64,000 nucleotides of DNA from assembly GCF_000799715.1 (NCBI RefSeq), contig NZ_JUHG01000002.1, forward strand, positions 124,001-188,000. The letters run 5' to 3'. Each line of letters begins with the position of its first letter. Within the stretch, counting starts at the first letter, position 1. The translations under genes were made by a program, and so were the position numbers. Under the pieces are notes generated by a model, which saw only the letters and a program-made list of their open reading frames with translations, did no database searches and had not been told where the DNA came from. This DNA comes from Martinezella rhizogenes. Its GTDB lineage: Bacteria; Pseudomonadota; Alphaproteobacteria; Rhizobiales; Rhizobiaceae. Positions 46,317 through 56,077 of the stretch are shown one piece after another.

Positions 46317-47957
46317 TCACTTCGAGATCGGCCATACGAAGTTGGTGTCGAAGCTTGGACCGAGCTTGAAATCCTTCACGTCCTTGCGATAGCCGGCCAC
46401 TTCCGTCTGCTGATAGAGGAAGATGAAGGGGCTGGCTTCCAGGTACTTCTTCTGGATCTCCTGATACATGGCGGCGCGCTTGGCGGTATCGATCTCGAAC
46501 AGGGCGGCCTTTGTTTCCTTGTCGAGTTCCGGCGTCGTCCAGGTATTGCGCCAGGCAAGCGTCTTGTTGGTGCCGGCGTCGGAGTTGTCGGGATTGTTCG
46601 TGAAGGTATCGGCATTGGAATGGGGATCCCAATAGTCGTTGCCCCACTGGCCGTAATAGATGTCATGATTGCGGGCGCGATATTTGGTCAGCTTCTGCTT
46701 GCCGTCGCCGGGAATGATCTCCACCTTGATGCCGGCCTGGCCGAGCGTCTGCTGGATCGTGGTGGCGATGCCGGTATCCGGCTCGATGCTGCGCGCGTCC
46801 ATGGTCACGGAGAAGCCGTCGGGCAGGCCGGCCTTGGCCAGCAGTTCCTTGGCCTTTGCGACATCGAGCTTGAACGGATTCTCGTCCAGCGCGCCAAGCA
46901 AGCCCTTCGGCTCGAAGGTCTGATGGATTTCGCCGATGCCCTTGATCAGCGTCTTGCCGATGGCGTCATAGTCGACCAGGTACTTGAACGCCTGTTGCAC
47001 TTCCGGCTTGGCAAGGTTCGGGTTCTTCTGGTTGAGGCTGATGTAATAGATCGTGCCCTTCGGCGCACTGGTCGAGGCCAATTGCGCGTTCTTTTCGACG
47101 GCGGCGAGATCGGTCGGCGACAGATTGCGCGCAACGTCGATATCGCCGTTCTCCAGCGCCAGGCGCTGCGCCGAGCTTTCCTTCATGAAGCGGTAGATGA
47201 CACGGGTAAGCTTCGGCTTTTCACCATAGAAATTTTCATTACGCTCGAGAACCACGGCCTCGTTGGCACGCCATTCGCGCAGTTTGAACGGGCCGGAACC
47301 GGCAAAACCGGTCTTCAGCCAGCTATTGCCAAAGTCGTTGTCATACTTGTAGTCGGCCGTCGGCGTCGCCGGCTTGACGTGTTGCAGAACCAGCTTCTTG
47401 TCGACCACTTCGGCGACGGTGGCGGTCAGGCAGTTCAGCACGAAGCTCGGCGCATAGGGCTTGTCGACGGTGAAGACGAATGTGTTCGGATCGGTTGCCT
47501 TGGCCTTTTCCGTCACGTTGTCACCAGTGAGACCGAACTGGGTGAGAATGAAGGCCGGGCTCTTGTCGAGCTTGACGACGCGCTCGAAGGAATAAGCCAC
47601 ATCATCGGCGGTGATCGGATTGCCGGAGGCGAATTTCAGGCCGGGCTTCAGCTTGAATGTATAGGTCAGATGGTCGTCGGACACCGACCAGCTCTCGGCA
47701 AGATCGCTCTGGATCTTGGAGGTATCCTTGATATCGAGGCGGACGAGCAGGCTGTAGGTGTTGCCGGTGATTTCGGCGGCGGAAAGCTCGTAGGCCTCAG
47801 CCGGGTCCATGCTGAGAATGTCGTCGAAGGCGAAGCCCTCGACCAGCGTGTCCTTCGGCGTTTCGGCGAAGGCGTTCGGTGCCGCTGCCAGCAAAATCGA
47901 GAGAGCCGCACCGGCCGAAAGGGCACGGAATCTGCGGTTCATCCTGGTGATCATCAT
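46317..47957 (-). CDS. Peptide ABC transporter substrate-binding protein
   Basis: A 546-residue family 5 extracellular solute-binding protein. A signal peptide ends near residue 31 (ALSILLAAAPNAFA). The mature domain has the family segment LTYTFKLKPGLKFASG and a length typical of dipeptide/oligopeptide binders. It is the first importer gene after the M19 dipeptidase gene, so uptake and cleavage of short peptides are probably joined. Periplasmic. The peptide preference is not visible. Confidence 0.9.
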   Translation of the reverse strand: MMITRMNRRFRALSAGAALSILLAAAPNAFAETPKDTLVEGFAFDDILSMDPAEAYELSAAEITGNTYSLLVRLDIKDTSKIQSDLAESWSVSDDHLTYTFKLKPGLKFASGNPITADDVAYSFERVVKLDKSPAFILTQFGLTGDNVTEKAKATDPNTFVFTVDKPYAPSFVLNCLTATVAEVVDKKLVLQHVKPATPTADYKYDNDFGNSWLKTGFAGSGPFKLREWRANEAVVLERNENFYGEKPKLTRVIYRFMKESSAQRLALENGDIDVARNLSPTDLAAVEKNAQLASTSAPKGTIYYISLNQKNPNLAKPEVQQAFKYLVDYDAIGKTLIKGIGEIHQTFEPKGLLGALDENPFKLDVAKAKELLAKAGLPDGFSVTMDARSIEPDTGIATTIQQTLGQAGIKVEIIPGDGKQKLTKYRARNHDIYYGQWGNDYWDPHSNADTFTNNPDNSDAGTNKTLAWRNTWTTPELDKETKAALFEIDTAKRAAMYQEIQKKYLEASPFIFLYQQTEVAGYRKDVKDFKLGPSFDTNFVWPISK

Positions 47958-47993
47958 GTTCTTGTTCCCTTATTTTGACTTTTATCAGTATAA

Positions 47994-49061
47994 TTATGCA
48001 CGCGACGCGCCGCCCTCTCCCCAAGCGGACGCCAGAATACGAAGCCAGTTCTCCCTGCATAGCTTCGCAAGATCGGCCTCACCATAGCCAACGTTCCGGA
48101 GCGCAGCAATCAGCTTTTGATTGCCCGCGGCATCGCCGATATCCGCCGGAATCGTCGCCCCATCGAAGTCCGATCCAAGCCCGACGCAATCGATGCCGAC
48201 GCGTTTGATGAGATGGTCGAGATGGCGGATCATCACCTCGATCGGCGTGTCGGCATCCGAGCGTCCGTCCTCTCGCAGCATGGCGGTCGCATAGTTGAGG
48301 CCGACGATCCCACGGCTCTCCTTGATGGCGTCGAGCTGCTTGTCGGTCAGGTTGCGCGCGACCGGGGTCAGCGCATGGGCGTTGGAGTGGCTGGCGACCA
48401 GCGGCTGGTCCGATGTCTTCGCCACATCCCAAAAGCCCTTCTCGGTGATATGGGCGAGATCGATGACGATGCCGAGCCGATTGCATTCACGCACCAGCGC
48501 AAAACCTGCATCCGTCAGGCCGGGGCCGGTATCCGGCGAGCTCGGATAGGCGAAGGGCACGCCATGGGCAAAGACGTTGTTGCGGCTCCAGACCGGGCCG
48601 AGCGAGCGCAGGCCCGCCGCATAGAAAGTCTCGAGCGCGACGAGATCGGCGTCGATCGCCTCGCAGCCTTCCATATGCATGACGGCGGCGAAGATGCCTT
48701 TTTCCATGCTGTCGCGGATGTCTGCGGTCGACCGGCAAAGCTTCCAGGCGCCGGCACGGTCGAGCTTGAGCGCAATTGCGGCCATTTCCAGCGCGATATC
48801 GAGCGAGGGTGCCCGTTCCAGCGGGGCTGCGAGGGGCGTCGCATAATGGCCGTTGCGGTCGGGCTCGGCAAAGACGAGATGGCCGGAAGGAATATAGATG
48901 GCGCAAAGACCGCCGGCGAGACCGCCGGCCTTGGCGCGGGGCGCATCGATATGGCCGATCGATATCCCATTCTTAAATTCGGCGACCGGATCGGCGCCTT
49001 CGTTTGTATGATGCCAGAGCCTCAGCAGAACGTCGTTATGGCCATCGAATACGGATTGCAT
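47994..49061 (-). CDS. Membrane dipeptidase family (M19) zinc peptidase
   Basis: A 355-residue M19 dipeptidase that cleaves dipeptides using two zinc ions. Ligands are seen in FDGHNDVLL (His and Asp), the bridging glutamate in MHMEGCEA, and histidines in IVIDLAHITEKG and ASHSNAHAL. No signal peptide is visible, so it is probably cytoplasmic, as in many bacteria. It is the first gene of the operon, 36 bp before the binding-protein gene, which supports a role in using imported dipeptides. Confidence 0.9.
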   Translation of the reverse strand: MQSVFDGHNDVLLRLWHHTNEGADPVAEFKNGISIGHIDAPRAKAGGLAGGLCAIYIPSGHLVFAEPDRNGHYATPLAAPLERAPSLDIALEMAAIALKLDRAGAWKLCRSTADIRDSMEKGIFAAVMHMEGCEAIDADLVALETFYAAGLRSLGPVWSRNNVFAHGVPFAYPSSPDTGPGLTDAGFALVRECNRLGIVIDLAHITEKGFWDVAKTSDQPLVASHSNAHALTPVARNLTDKQLDAIKESRGIVGLNYATAMLREDGRSDADTPIEVMIRHLDHLIKRVGIDCVGLGSDFDGATIPADIGDAAGNQKLIAALRNVGYGEADLAKLCRENWLRILASAWGEGGASRA

Positions 49062-49240
49062 CGTCTATCCTGGATAAAGCGCTCGAACGAGCGGAGGGAA
49101 AGCGGTCAGAATAGAAAAGATGACAGAATTCGCCATCCCTAAATGAAAAAAATCTTCATGGGCATGAAGGGGGCGGGCGGACGGAAAACGGGAGCAAAGG
49201 TCAGAGGCAACAGCGTCGCTGCAATCAGAAAATTTGCAAC

Positions 49241-49257
49241 AACGCTTGCCAAGCGTT
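49241..49257. promoter_or_regulatory. Candidate operator upstream of RhtB exporter
   Basis: AACGCTT-GCC-AAGCGTT, a perfect 7-bp inverted repeat, 42 bp upstream of the exporter start codon. Confidence 0.4.
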
Positions 49258-49299
49258 TGGTCTTGTGGATTGCTCCGCTAGAATAGTTGGGAGCATCAT

Positions 49300-49938
49300 A
49301 TGTCTATCGAACACTGGCTTGCCTTTGTCGCCGCATCCGCCGTGCTGCTGGCGATCCCCGGACCGACAATCCTGCTCGTCATATCCTATGCGCTTGGGCA
49401 TGGCCGCAAGGCGACGACCGCCACCGTCGCAGGGGTCGCGCTTGGCGACTTCACGGCAATGACCGCCTCGATGTTGGGCCTTGGCGCGCTGCTTGCCACA
49501 TCGGCTGCGATCTTCACCGGACTCAAGTGGATTGGCGCGGCCTATCTCATCTATCTCGGCATCAAGCTCTGGCGCGTTCCGGTCTCTGACAGATCCGCCG
49601 AGACGGAAGGTACGGAGACGGGTAAAGAGCGGCCATTGCGAATTTTCCTGCATACCTATGCGGTGACCGCGCTCAATCCGAAGAGCATCATTTTCTTCGT
49701 CGCCTTTCTTCCGCAATTCCTCGACACCTCGCAGCCCATCGCTTTTCAGATGATCGTCTTTGAGGTGACATTCCTCACTCTGGCGACCTTGAACGCCACC
49801 ACCTATGGCCTCATGGCCTCGATGGCCCGGAAGACGATCCGTAAGCCAAGCGTGCAACGCCTGGTCAATCGGACTGGCGGAGCGCTGATGATTGGCGCGG
49901 GTCTGCTGGCGGCGGGATGGAAGAAAGCTGCGGCCTGA
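49300..49938 (+). CDS. LysE/RhtB family exporter
   Basis: A 212-residue inner-membrane protein with about six hydrophobic segments. AIPGPTILLVISYALGHG is the N-terminal LysE/RhtB signature, and TALNPKSIIFFVAFLPQF the conserved central motif. It likely exports an amino acid or derivative. It is only distantly similar to the other LysE-type gene at 8475. A palindrome lies just upstream, and a shared terminator lies just after it. The substrate is unknown. Confidence 0.88.
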   Translation: MSIEHWLAFVAASAVLLAIPGPTILLVISYALGHGRKATTATVAGVALGDFTAMTASMLGLGALLATSAAIFTGLKWIGAAYLIYLGIKLWRVPVSDRSAETEGTETGKERPLRIFLHTYAVTALNPKSIIFFVAFLPQFLDTSQPIAFQMIVFEVTFLTLATLNATTYGLMASMARKTIRKPSVQRLVNRTGGALMIGAGLLAAGWKKAAA

Positions 49939-49941
49939 TAG

Positions 49942-49975
49942 CAAAAAGGCGGGGACATAGCCCCCGCCTCGAGAA
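49942..49975 (-). terminator. Terminator of the sugar ABC operon
   Basis: AGGCGGGG-ACATAGC-CCCCGCCT with a five-T run on the minus strand, between the convergent exporter and permease genes. Confidence 0.85.
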
Positions 49976-49997
49976 ATCCGATTAAGCCTTGGCTGTT

Positions 49998-51023
49998 CTA
50001 ACGTTTCGCCCGCTTCTTCTGGCGATAGACGTCGATAGCCACTGCGGCGATGATGATGACGCCCTTGGCGATTTCCTGATAATAGGCGTCGACGTTCAGG
50101 AAGGTGAAGCCTGAGATCATCACGCCGAGGATGACCGTGCCGATCACCGTGCCGGCAATGCGCCCGACGCCGCCGGTAAGCGAGGTGCCGCCGATAACGG
50201 CGGCCGCAATGGCGTCCAATTCATAGGTCACGCCCATGCCGGCCTGCGCCGTCTGGACGCGAGCCGCCGTGATGATGCCCGCGAGACCCGCCAGCAGACC
50301 GGCGATCGCATAGACCTTGACCAGATGCCCCTCGACATTGATGCCAGAGACGCGCGCCGCCTGAATGTTGGCGCCGATCGCATAGGTGAACTTGCCGTAG
50401 CGCGTGTAGCGCAGCACGACATGGAAAATCACCGCGACAATCAGGAAGACGATGACGGGCCAAATGCCGGTGCCGATGAAATTGAACTGGTCGGTGAGGC
50501 CCGAGATCGGCTGCCCCTTGGTATAGAGCTTCGACAGGCCCCGCGCCGAGACCATCATGCCAAGCGTGGCGATGAAGGGTGGAATTTTCGTTTTCGTGAT
50601 GAGCAGGCCGTTCACATAACCGGCGGCAAGACCGATCAGTAGGCCGACGCCGATCGGAACGAAGAATGGGAGATCGGTGAGCGCGGGATAGAGCGCCCGG
50701 GTCCAGGTGGAGGACTGGGCGAAGCTTGCCGCGATCATGGCCGTCAAACCGACGACGGAACCCGATGACAGGTCGATACCCCCGGTAATGATGACCTGCG
50801 TCACCCCGACCGAGATGATGCCGATAACCGAGACCTGCAGGATCATGATCTTCAGGCGCTGAATATTGAGCAGAAAGCTCTGGCCGACGAAAATCCAGCC
50901 GAGGATTTCGCAGACGAGCGCAATGCCGATCAGCACCAGAAAGATGCCGAGTTCCGGCGGCACGCGACGGCGCTTCGAGCGCGTCATCTGCGGTACGACG
51001 GTCTCTGCGACTTTGCTAACCAT
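49998..51023 (-). CDS. Sugar ABC transporter permease (CUT2, inositol-like)
   Basis: A 341-residue RbsC-type permease with about nine or ten hydrophobic segments. VIITGGIDLSSGSVVGLTAM and GGTSLTGGVGRIAGTVIG are the CUT2 signatures. It is the last gene of a three-gene importer: binding protein, double ATPase, permease. The set resembles the inositol systems of Sinorhizobium and Caulobacter (ibpA-iatA-iatP), but the substrate is inferred mainly from the binding protein and the upstream palindromes. Confidence 0.88.
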   Translation of the reverse strand: MVSKVAETVVPQMTRSKRRRVPPELGIFLVLIGIALVCEILGWIFVGQSFLLNIQRLKIMILQVSVIGIISVGVTQVIITGGIDLSSGSVVGLTAMIAASFAQSSTWTRALYPALTDLPFFVPIGVGLLIGLAAGYVNGLLITKTKIPPFIATLGMMVSARGLSKLYTKGQPISGLTDQFNFIGTGIWPVIVFLIVAVIFHVVLRYTRYGKFTYAIGANIQAARVSGINVEGHLVKVYAIAGLLAGLAGIITAARVQTAQAGMGVTYELDAIAAAVIGGTSLTGGVGRIAGTVIGTVILGVMISGFTFLNVDAYYQEIAKGVIIIAAVAIDVYRQKKRAKR

Positions 51024-51055
51024 AATTCAATCCTCCCTTGCGATGGCCGGCACGA

Positions 51056-52597
51056 TCATTGCGCCGCCAGCTCCATCACCTTCACTTGAGTTGCATCCGC
51101 ACGATCGAGGAAGCCGGTCACCCGGCCCTCATGCATCACCATGATGCGGTCGCTCATGCCGAGCACTTCCGGCATCTCCGAGGAGATCATGATGACAGCG
51201 ACGCCGTTGCGCGCCATTTCCGTGACCAGACGATGGATCTCCGCCTTGGCGCCGACATCGATACCGCGGGTTGGTTCATCCAGGATCAGGATGCGCGGAT
51301 TGGTGAGCATCCAGCGGCCGATCAGCGCTTTCTGCTGATTGCCGCCGGAGAGATTCTCGATGCGCTCGTCGAGATTTGGCGTCTTGACGCGCAGCTTACG
51401 CGCCATCTCCTCGCAAACTTTTTCGATCGCACCCTCCTGCACGAAGCCGCCACGAACGAACTTGTCCTGCAGCACGGCGATCTGCATGTTTTCGAGCACG
51501 CTGAGGATCAGCAGACAGCCGGTATCCTTTCGGTCTTCCGTCAGGAAGGCCATGCGATGGCTGATCGCCACCGCCGGCGAAGAAACGTCGACCTTCTTGC
51601 CGAACAGCTCGATCGTTCCGGACGAGGCTGGCGTCACGCCGAACAGCGTCTCGGCGACATTCGAGCGGCCGGAACCGACCAGCCCGGCGACACCGAGAAT
51701 TTCACCGGCCCTGACATCGAAGGAGATATCGGAGAAGACGCCATCCAGATTGAGATTTTTGACGGAAAGAAGCGTCTCACCGATCGGCACCTCTTCCTTC
51801 GGGAACATCTGGGTGATCTCGCGGCCGACCATCATGCGGATGATGTCGTCGCGGGTGACGTCGGTCGACGCGTGCGTGCCGATATATTTGCCGTCGCGGA
51901 ACACCGAGAATTCATCGGCGATCTCGAACAGCTCGTTCATCTTGTGGGTGATGTAGACGATGCCGATGCCCTGCTCGCGCAGACCCCGGATAATCTCGAA
52001 GAGATGCGCAACCTCACGCTCGGTCAGCGCCGAGGTCGGCTCGTCCATGATCAGCACGTCGGAATCGTAGGAGACCGCCTTGGCGATCTCGACCATCTGG
52101 CGGCTGGCAACAGAGAGCTCACCCACCTGGATTTCCGGATCGATGTTGATGTTCAAACGACGGAAGAGGTCTTCCGTCTTCCGGCTCATCTCGCCATGAT
52201 CGACGAAGCCAAAGCGATTCTTCGGCTCGCGGCGGATCCAGATATTTTCCGCAACCGTCATGAACGGCATCAGGTTGAGCTCCTGATGGATCATTGCAAT
52301 GCCGTTCTCCAACGCATCGAGCGGCGATTTCAGGCGGATCGCGACGCCTTTGAGGAGTACTTCGCCCTGATCCGGCACATAAATGCCGGCCAGAATCTTC
52401 ATCAGTGTCGACTTGCCGGCGCCGTTTTCACCCATCAGCGCATGCACCGTGCCGCGCTTCAGGCGGAAGGAAACGTCGTCGAGGGCCACCACACCCGGAA
52501 ATTCCTTGCGGATGCCTTCGGCGCTCAACAGATAAGCGGCATTGGGGACCACGCCGCTGGCGCGCACCGCAGCCATGGTGGATGGACTGACAACCAT
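51056..52597 (-). CDS. Sugar ABC transporter ATP-binding protein (CUT2, inositol-like)
   Basis: A 513-residue fused double ATPase of the CUT2 class. The first half has Walker [10 protein letters not shown], signature [14 protein letters not shown] and Walker [12 protein letters not shown]. The second half has a degenerate Walker A (GLVGSGRSN), signature LSGGNQQKA and Walker [13 protein letters not shown], which is normal for RbsA-type proteins. It energises uptake of the sugar or cyclitol bound by the upstream gene product. Confidence 0.9.
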   Translation of the reverse strand: MVVSPSTMAAVRASGVVPNAAYLLSAEGIRKEFPGVVALDDVSFRLKRGTVHALMGENGAGKSTLMKILAGIYVPDQGEVLLKGVAIRLKSPLDALENGIAMIHQELNLMPFMTVAENIWIRREPKNRFGFVDHGEMSRKTEDLFRRLNINIDPEIQVGELSVASRQMVEIAKAVSYDSDVLIMDEPTSALTEREVAHLFEIIRGLREQGIGIVYITHKMNELFEIADEFSVFRDGKYIGTHASTDVTRDDIIRMMVGREITQMFPKEEVPIGETLLSVKNLNLDGVFSDISFDVRAGEILGVAGLVGSGRSNVAETLFGVTPASSGTIELFGKKVDVSSPAVAISHRMAFLTEDRKDTGCLLILSVLENMQIAVLQDKFVRGGFVQEGAIEKVCEEMARKLRVKTPNLDERIENLSGGNQQKALIGRWMLTNPRILILDEPTRGIDVGAKAEIHRLVTEMARNGVAVIMISSEMPEVLGMSDRIMVMHEGRVTGFLDRADATQVKVMELAAQ

Positions 52598-52673
52598 CTT
52601 TTTTCTCCCGGGGGCTGTTCGGAATACTTAAGGATGCGGGCTCACGCGCCCGCATCCGTCGATAGCGGCGGCG

Positions 52674-53603
52674 TCAGTTCTTCTTGACGAAGTCCTTGAC
52701 GTTTGCCGGCGTCACGAGCTGGAAGGGAATGTAGACCTTCTTCTCGATCTTCTCGCCCTTGGCAAGCTTCAGCGCGGCATCCACGGCACCCTTGCCCTGG
52801 CCGGCGGCGTCCTGGAACACCGTGACCTTCAGATCGCCGGCCTGCATCGAAGCCAAGGCATCCTGCGTCGCATCGACACCGGCGACGACGATCTTGTCCA
52901 GCGACTTGCCGGACGCCTTCAGCGCTTGGATCGCGCCGATTGCCATTTCATCGTTGTTGGCGATGACTGCATCGAATTCGAGACCGCTGGACAGCCAGTT
53001 GGTCACGAGGTCGGCGCCCTGGGTACGCTGCCAATTGGCGGTCTGTTCCTGGACGATGGTGATGCCCTTGCATTCGTCGGTAGCGAGAACGTCATGCACG
53101 TCCTTGGTGCGCATGCGGGCCGCCTGGTTGGACAATTCGCCCATCATGACGACAGCCTTGCCCTTGCCACCGAGAAGCCTGCACACTTCCTTGGTTTCCA
53201 GCGTGCCGGATTCCACCTCGTTGGAGGCAACGAAGGCCTGCCCTTCCGGCAGGCTGTCGACGTTCGCCGGCTCGCGGTTGACGTAGATCAGCGGGATCTT
53301 CGCTTCGGCCGCCAGCTTCGAGATGGCGGCGGTCGCATCCGTATCGACCGGGTTGACGATGATGGCGTCGACCTTACTGGCGATGAAGTTCTGGATCTGG
53401 CTCTGCTGCTTGGCGATATCGTTCTGCGCATCTTCGACCTGCAGCTTCACGCCTGGCGTCGTCTTGGCATAATCCTGCATGCCGTTGCGCAGAACGGTCA
53501 GGAAGTTGTCGTCGAACAGTGCCATCGACACGCCGATGGTTTCGGCATGCGCCGCCGTCGAGAGCATAAGCGCCATAGCGGAGCCAAGAATAAGTTTTCT
53601 CAT
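52674..53603 (-). CDS. Sugar-binding protein, inositol/rhizopine type
   Basis: A 309-residue periplasmic binding protein. Residues 1-21 (MRKLILGSAMALMLSTAAHA) are the signal peptide. The mature start IGVSMALFDDNFLTVLRNGM is a segment I associate with inositol- and rhizopine-binding proteins (IbpA, MocB). VDAIIVNPVDTDAT and NNDEMAIGAIQALK are the usual family 4 features. The start at 53603 follows GGGAGG. Two GGAA-N6-TTCC palindromes upstream match the motif reported for the inositol regulator IolR in Sinorhizobium. The substrate is likely inositol or a relative but is not proven. Confidence 0.85.
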   Translation of the reverse strand: MRKLILGSAMALMLSTAAHAETIGVSMALFDDNFLTVLRNGMQDYAKTTPGVKLQVEDAQNDIAKQQSQIQNFIASKVDAIIVNPVDTDATAAISKLAAEAKIPLIYVNREPANVDSLPEGQAFVASNEVESGTLETKEVCRLLGGKGKAVVMMGELSNQAARMRTKDVHDVLATDECKGITIVQEQTANWQRTQGADLVTNWLSSGLEFDAVIANNDEMAIGAIQALKASGKSLDKIVVAGVDATQDALASMQAGDLKVTVFQDAAGQGKGAVDAALKLAKGEKIEKKVYIPFQLVTPANVKDFVKKN

Positions 53604-53751
53604 GATTTTCCTCCCAATCGCGGTGTCCGGCCACACCCCTCATTGATACCGGAACCCTCGGTTTCGACCGCAGGGCCAACAATCCAAGCTGCCATCACTC
53701 CCATAACGGCAACCTAAAAACGGAACAAAAAAACCGTAAAATTCTCTATGC

Positions 53752-53765
53752 GGAATATTTATTCC
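53752..53765. promoter_or_regulatory. GGAA-N6-TTCC palindrome, IolR-like
   Basis: GGAATA-TT-TATTCC, 149 bp upstream of the sugar-binding protein start. It fits the GGAA-N6-TTCC pattern reported for IolR sites. It lies in a 389-bp gene-free stretch (53604-53992). Confidence 0.5.
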
Positions 53766-53900
53766 ATTTCCCAGGGAAAACGTCAACACTATTTTGTAAC
53801 CGCCGCGGCGGAGACGGAGTTCTCAGGGCGGTAGCCGAATTTTCAATGGGGAAAGGCTGTAAAAGACGGGTCTCGAACCCACATCTGGGCCACTCGATCC

Positions 53901-53920
53901 GATGGAACGGACATTCCATC
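53901..53920. promoter_or_regulatory. Extended GGAA-N6-TTCC palindrome
   Basis: GATGGAA-CGGACA-TTCCATC has perfect 7-bp arms around a 6-bp spacer, 73 bp before the DUF1993 gene and 300 bp before the sugar-binding gene. It is a second site of the same type in the same intergenic region. Confidence 0.5.
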
Positions 53921-53992
53921 GACATCGAAGTGGCGTAAAACGCCGATGACATCAGGCCGAATACCCCCACCGGCCGACAATGGAGAACCAGC

Positions 53993-54499
53993 ATGCCCAC
54001 AATGTACAGTTTCTCAGTTCCCGTCTTTCAGCGCGGCCTTACAATCCTTGCGACCTATCTCGATGCAATCGAGACCTATGCCGCGGAGAAAGGCATCGAC
54101 CCCAAAGAGCTTATCGGCGCGCGGCTCATCGATGACATGCTGCCGCTCTCCGGCCAGTTTCAGCGCGCCTCCGATGGCGCCAAGCTCACGATCGCTCGGC
54201 TGACCGGCATCGAGGCGCCGCGCTTCGAGGACAACGAGACGACCGTCGCCGAGTTGCGTGAACGCCTGAAGAAGACACAGGATTTCCTGGCGACGATCAC
54301 GCCGGAGACGATGGCTGGCAGCGAAATCCGTGAAGTGACGATTTCGCCCGGCGGCAAGACGATGGTCTTCACCGGCGAAGGTCTGCTGACAACCTTCGCC
54401 CTGCCGAATTTCTTCTTCCACATAACGACTGTGCACGACATTCTGCGCAGCCGCGGCCTGCCGGTCGGCAAGATGACCTATCTCGGCGCATTCATTTGA
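53993..54499 (+). CDS. DUF1993 domain protein
   Basis: A 168-residue protein of the DUF1993 family (DinB-like helical fold): MYSFSVPVFQRGLTILATYL at the N-terminus, RLIDDMLPLSGQFQRASD in the middle and FFFHITTVHDILRSRGLPVGK near the end. The histidines in the last segment fit a metal site, but function is unknown. GGAGAA precedes the ATG. It is divergent from the inositol-like importer and shares its regulatory region. Confidence 0.85.
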   Translation: MPTMYSFSVPVFQRGLTILATYLDAIETYAAEKGIDPKELIGARLIDDMLPLSGQFQRASDGAKLTIARLTGIEAPRFEDNETTVAELRERLKKTQDFLATITPETMAGSEIREVTISPGGKTMVFTGEGLLTTFALPNFFFHITTVHDILRSRGLPVGKMTYLGAFI

Positions 54500-54520
54500 T
54501 AGCCCGCTATTGAATCTCGA

Positions 54521-56077
54521 TCAGGGCCGGTGCGAAACTGGCCCTTTTTCCGTCAACTCGGTATAGGCAAGCGTCTGGTCGAGATGCTGTGCCCTGAGCG
54601 ACAGCAGCTTTTCGGCATAGTCCAGCCGCACCGCCGCATAGTCGGCGTCACCAGCGACATTGGTCAACTCCATCGGATCTTTCACCAGATCGTAGAGCAG
54701 CGGCGGCAGACCGGCAAAATGCACGTATTTGAAGCGCTCGTCCCTGATGACAGCGAGATTGCACGCATTCGATTTCAACCCGAAATGCTGCTCTGATTCA
54801 CCGCCGGCGATATCGCGAAAATCGAATTCCCAGAATGCCGCATCGCGCCATCCCTTCGGCTCCTTGCCCTCCAGGAAGGGCACCAGCGTCTCGCCGTCAA
54901 GGTGATTGTCGGGCACGAGGCCGAGCCGGTCGCAGAGCGTCGGAAAAATATCGGCGCCGCTGGTGAAACGCTCAACCTGCCGGCCCACGCCTGCCGGATG
55001 ACGGGGATCACGAATGACCAACGGCACATGATAGCTGCCGTCGAAAAAGCCGCCCTTGCCGAGCATCCAGTGGTCGCCCATCATTTCGGCATGGTCGGAG
55101 GTAAAGATAATCAGCGTATCATCCCAGGCACCCGCATCCTTGAGCGCCTGCCAGATCCGCCCGAGCTGCGCATCCACCTCGGCGATCATGCCGTAATAAA
55201 TGGCGCGGATCGCCGATAGATCCTCTGATGTCCAGTCGCTCGCGGACCCCTCGCCGCCATGAATGAAGCTACCCTTGCCGATCAGCGGCAAAGCGAAGGC
55301 AAGAAGCGGATGCGCCGCCTGCTCCACCTCGCGATCGACGGCACGCGCAAAGGCGGGTCCGTCGTTTGGCGCAAACATGCGGTTATAGGGTTCGGGCACT
55401 GAAAACGGCGGATGCGGTCTCAGAAATGAGACATGCGCGAACCACGGCGCGTCCTGTTCGCCGAGCCAGCGGATGAATTCACCAGCCAGAAAAGCCGTCT
55501 GCGTCTCATCCTTGGAATAGCCCGGCGCCGCATCGGAAATTTCGCCGGGCTTGGCGCCGACGGGAATATGGATATCGCGGCTCGTCGCTTCCGCATGACC
55601 GCGTGAACGCAGCCAGGAGAGCCATTGCTTCTCATGCTCGGGCAGGAGCTGGCGGGCGCTGAAGCCCGGAAGCACGCCCTCATAGGTGGTCAGGTGCGGA
55701 TCGCTCGGGTCCATGCCGCGCGGATCGGGGGCTGTATCGGTATAGCCGAACAGCGTCGGATCATAGCCGCCGCGCCGGGCGGCAAGCGCCAGATTGTCGA
55801 ACCGGGCATCCAGCGGCGACCCATTGCGGCAGACGCGATGGTTCATCTGATAGAGACCGGTATAAAGCGTTGCCCGCGCCGGCGAACAGGGCGCCGTTCC
55901 AGCAAAATGCCGGTAAAACAGCACACCGTCCTGCGCCAGCGCATCGACATTTGGCGTCTTCACGCTGGCATGGCCGACAGCGGAGAGGCAATCGCCCCGC
56001 CACTGATCGGCCGATATCAGCAGCACATTCGGGCGCTTGCCCGAAGCGCGCCGCTCAATGCTGGTTGGACTTGGCAT
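54521..56077 (-). CDS. Sulfatase / phosphonate monoester hydrolase family protein
   Basis: A 518-residue alkaline-phosphatase-superfamily hydrolase. The formylglycine motif is Cys64-Ser-Pro-Ala-Arg68 (TAPCSPARATLYTG). Metal ligands are in LISADQWRGD and FTSDHAEMMGDH. The region LYQMNHRVCRNGSPLDARFDN resembles Rhizobium phosphonate monoester hydrolase, so the substrate could be a phosphonate or phosphodiester rather than a sulfate. No signal peptide is visible. The start at 56077 overlaps the 3' end of galE by 23 bp; much longer frames are unsupported. It needs a formylglycine-generating enzyme from elsewhere. Confidence 0.88.
   Translation of the reverse strand: MPSPTSIERRASGKRPNVLLISADQWRGDCLSAVGHASVKTPNVDALAQDGVLFYRHFAGTAPCSPARATLYTGLYQMNHRVCRNGSPLDARFDNLALAARRGGYDPTLFGYTDTAPDPRGMDPSDPHLTTYEGVLPGFSARQLLPEHEKQWLSWLRSRGHAEATSRDIHIPVGAKPGEISDAAPGYSKDETQTAFLAGEFIRWLGEQDAPWFAHVSFLRPHPPFSVPEPYNRMFAPNDGPAFARAVDREVEQAAHPLLAFALPLIGKGSFIHGGEGSASDWTSEDLSAIRAIYYGMIAEVDAQLGRIWQALKDAGAWDDTLIIFTSDHAEMMGDHWMLGKGGFFDGSYHVPLVIRDPRHPAGVGRQVERFTSGADIFPTLCDRLGLVPDNHLDGETLVPFLEGKEPKGWRDAAFWEFDFRDIAGGESEQHFGLKSNACNLAVIRDERFKYVHFAGLPPLLYDLVKDPMELTNVAGDADYAAVRLDYAEKLLSLRAQHLDQTLAYTELTEKGPVSHRP

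Noticed and set aside
45156..47978. A 940-codon open frame antisense to the peptide permease and binding-protein genes
   Set aside because: It covers three well-supported genes on the other strand and has no recognisable domain.
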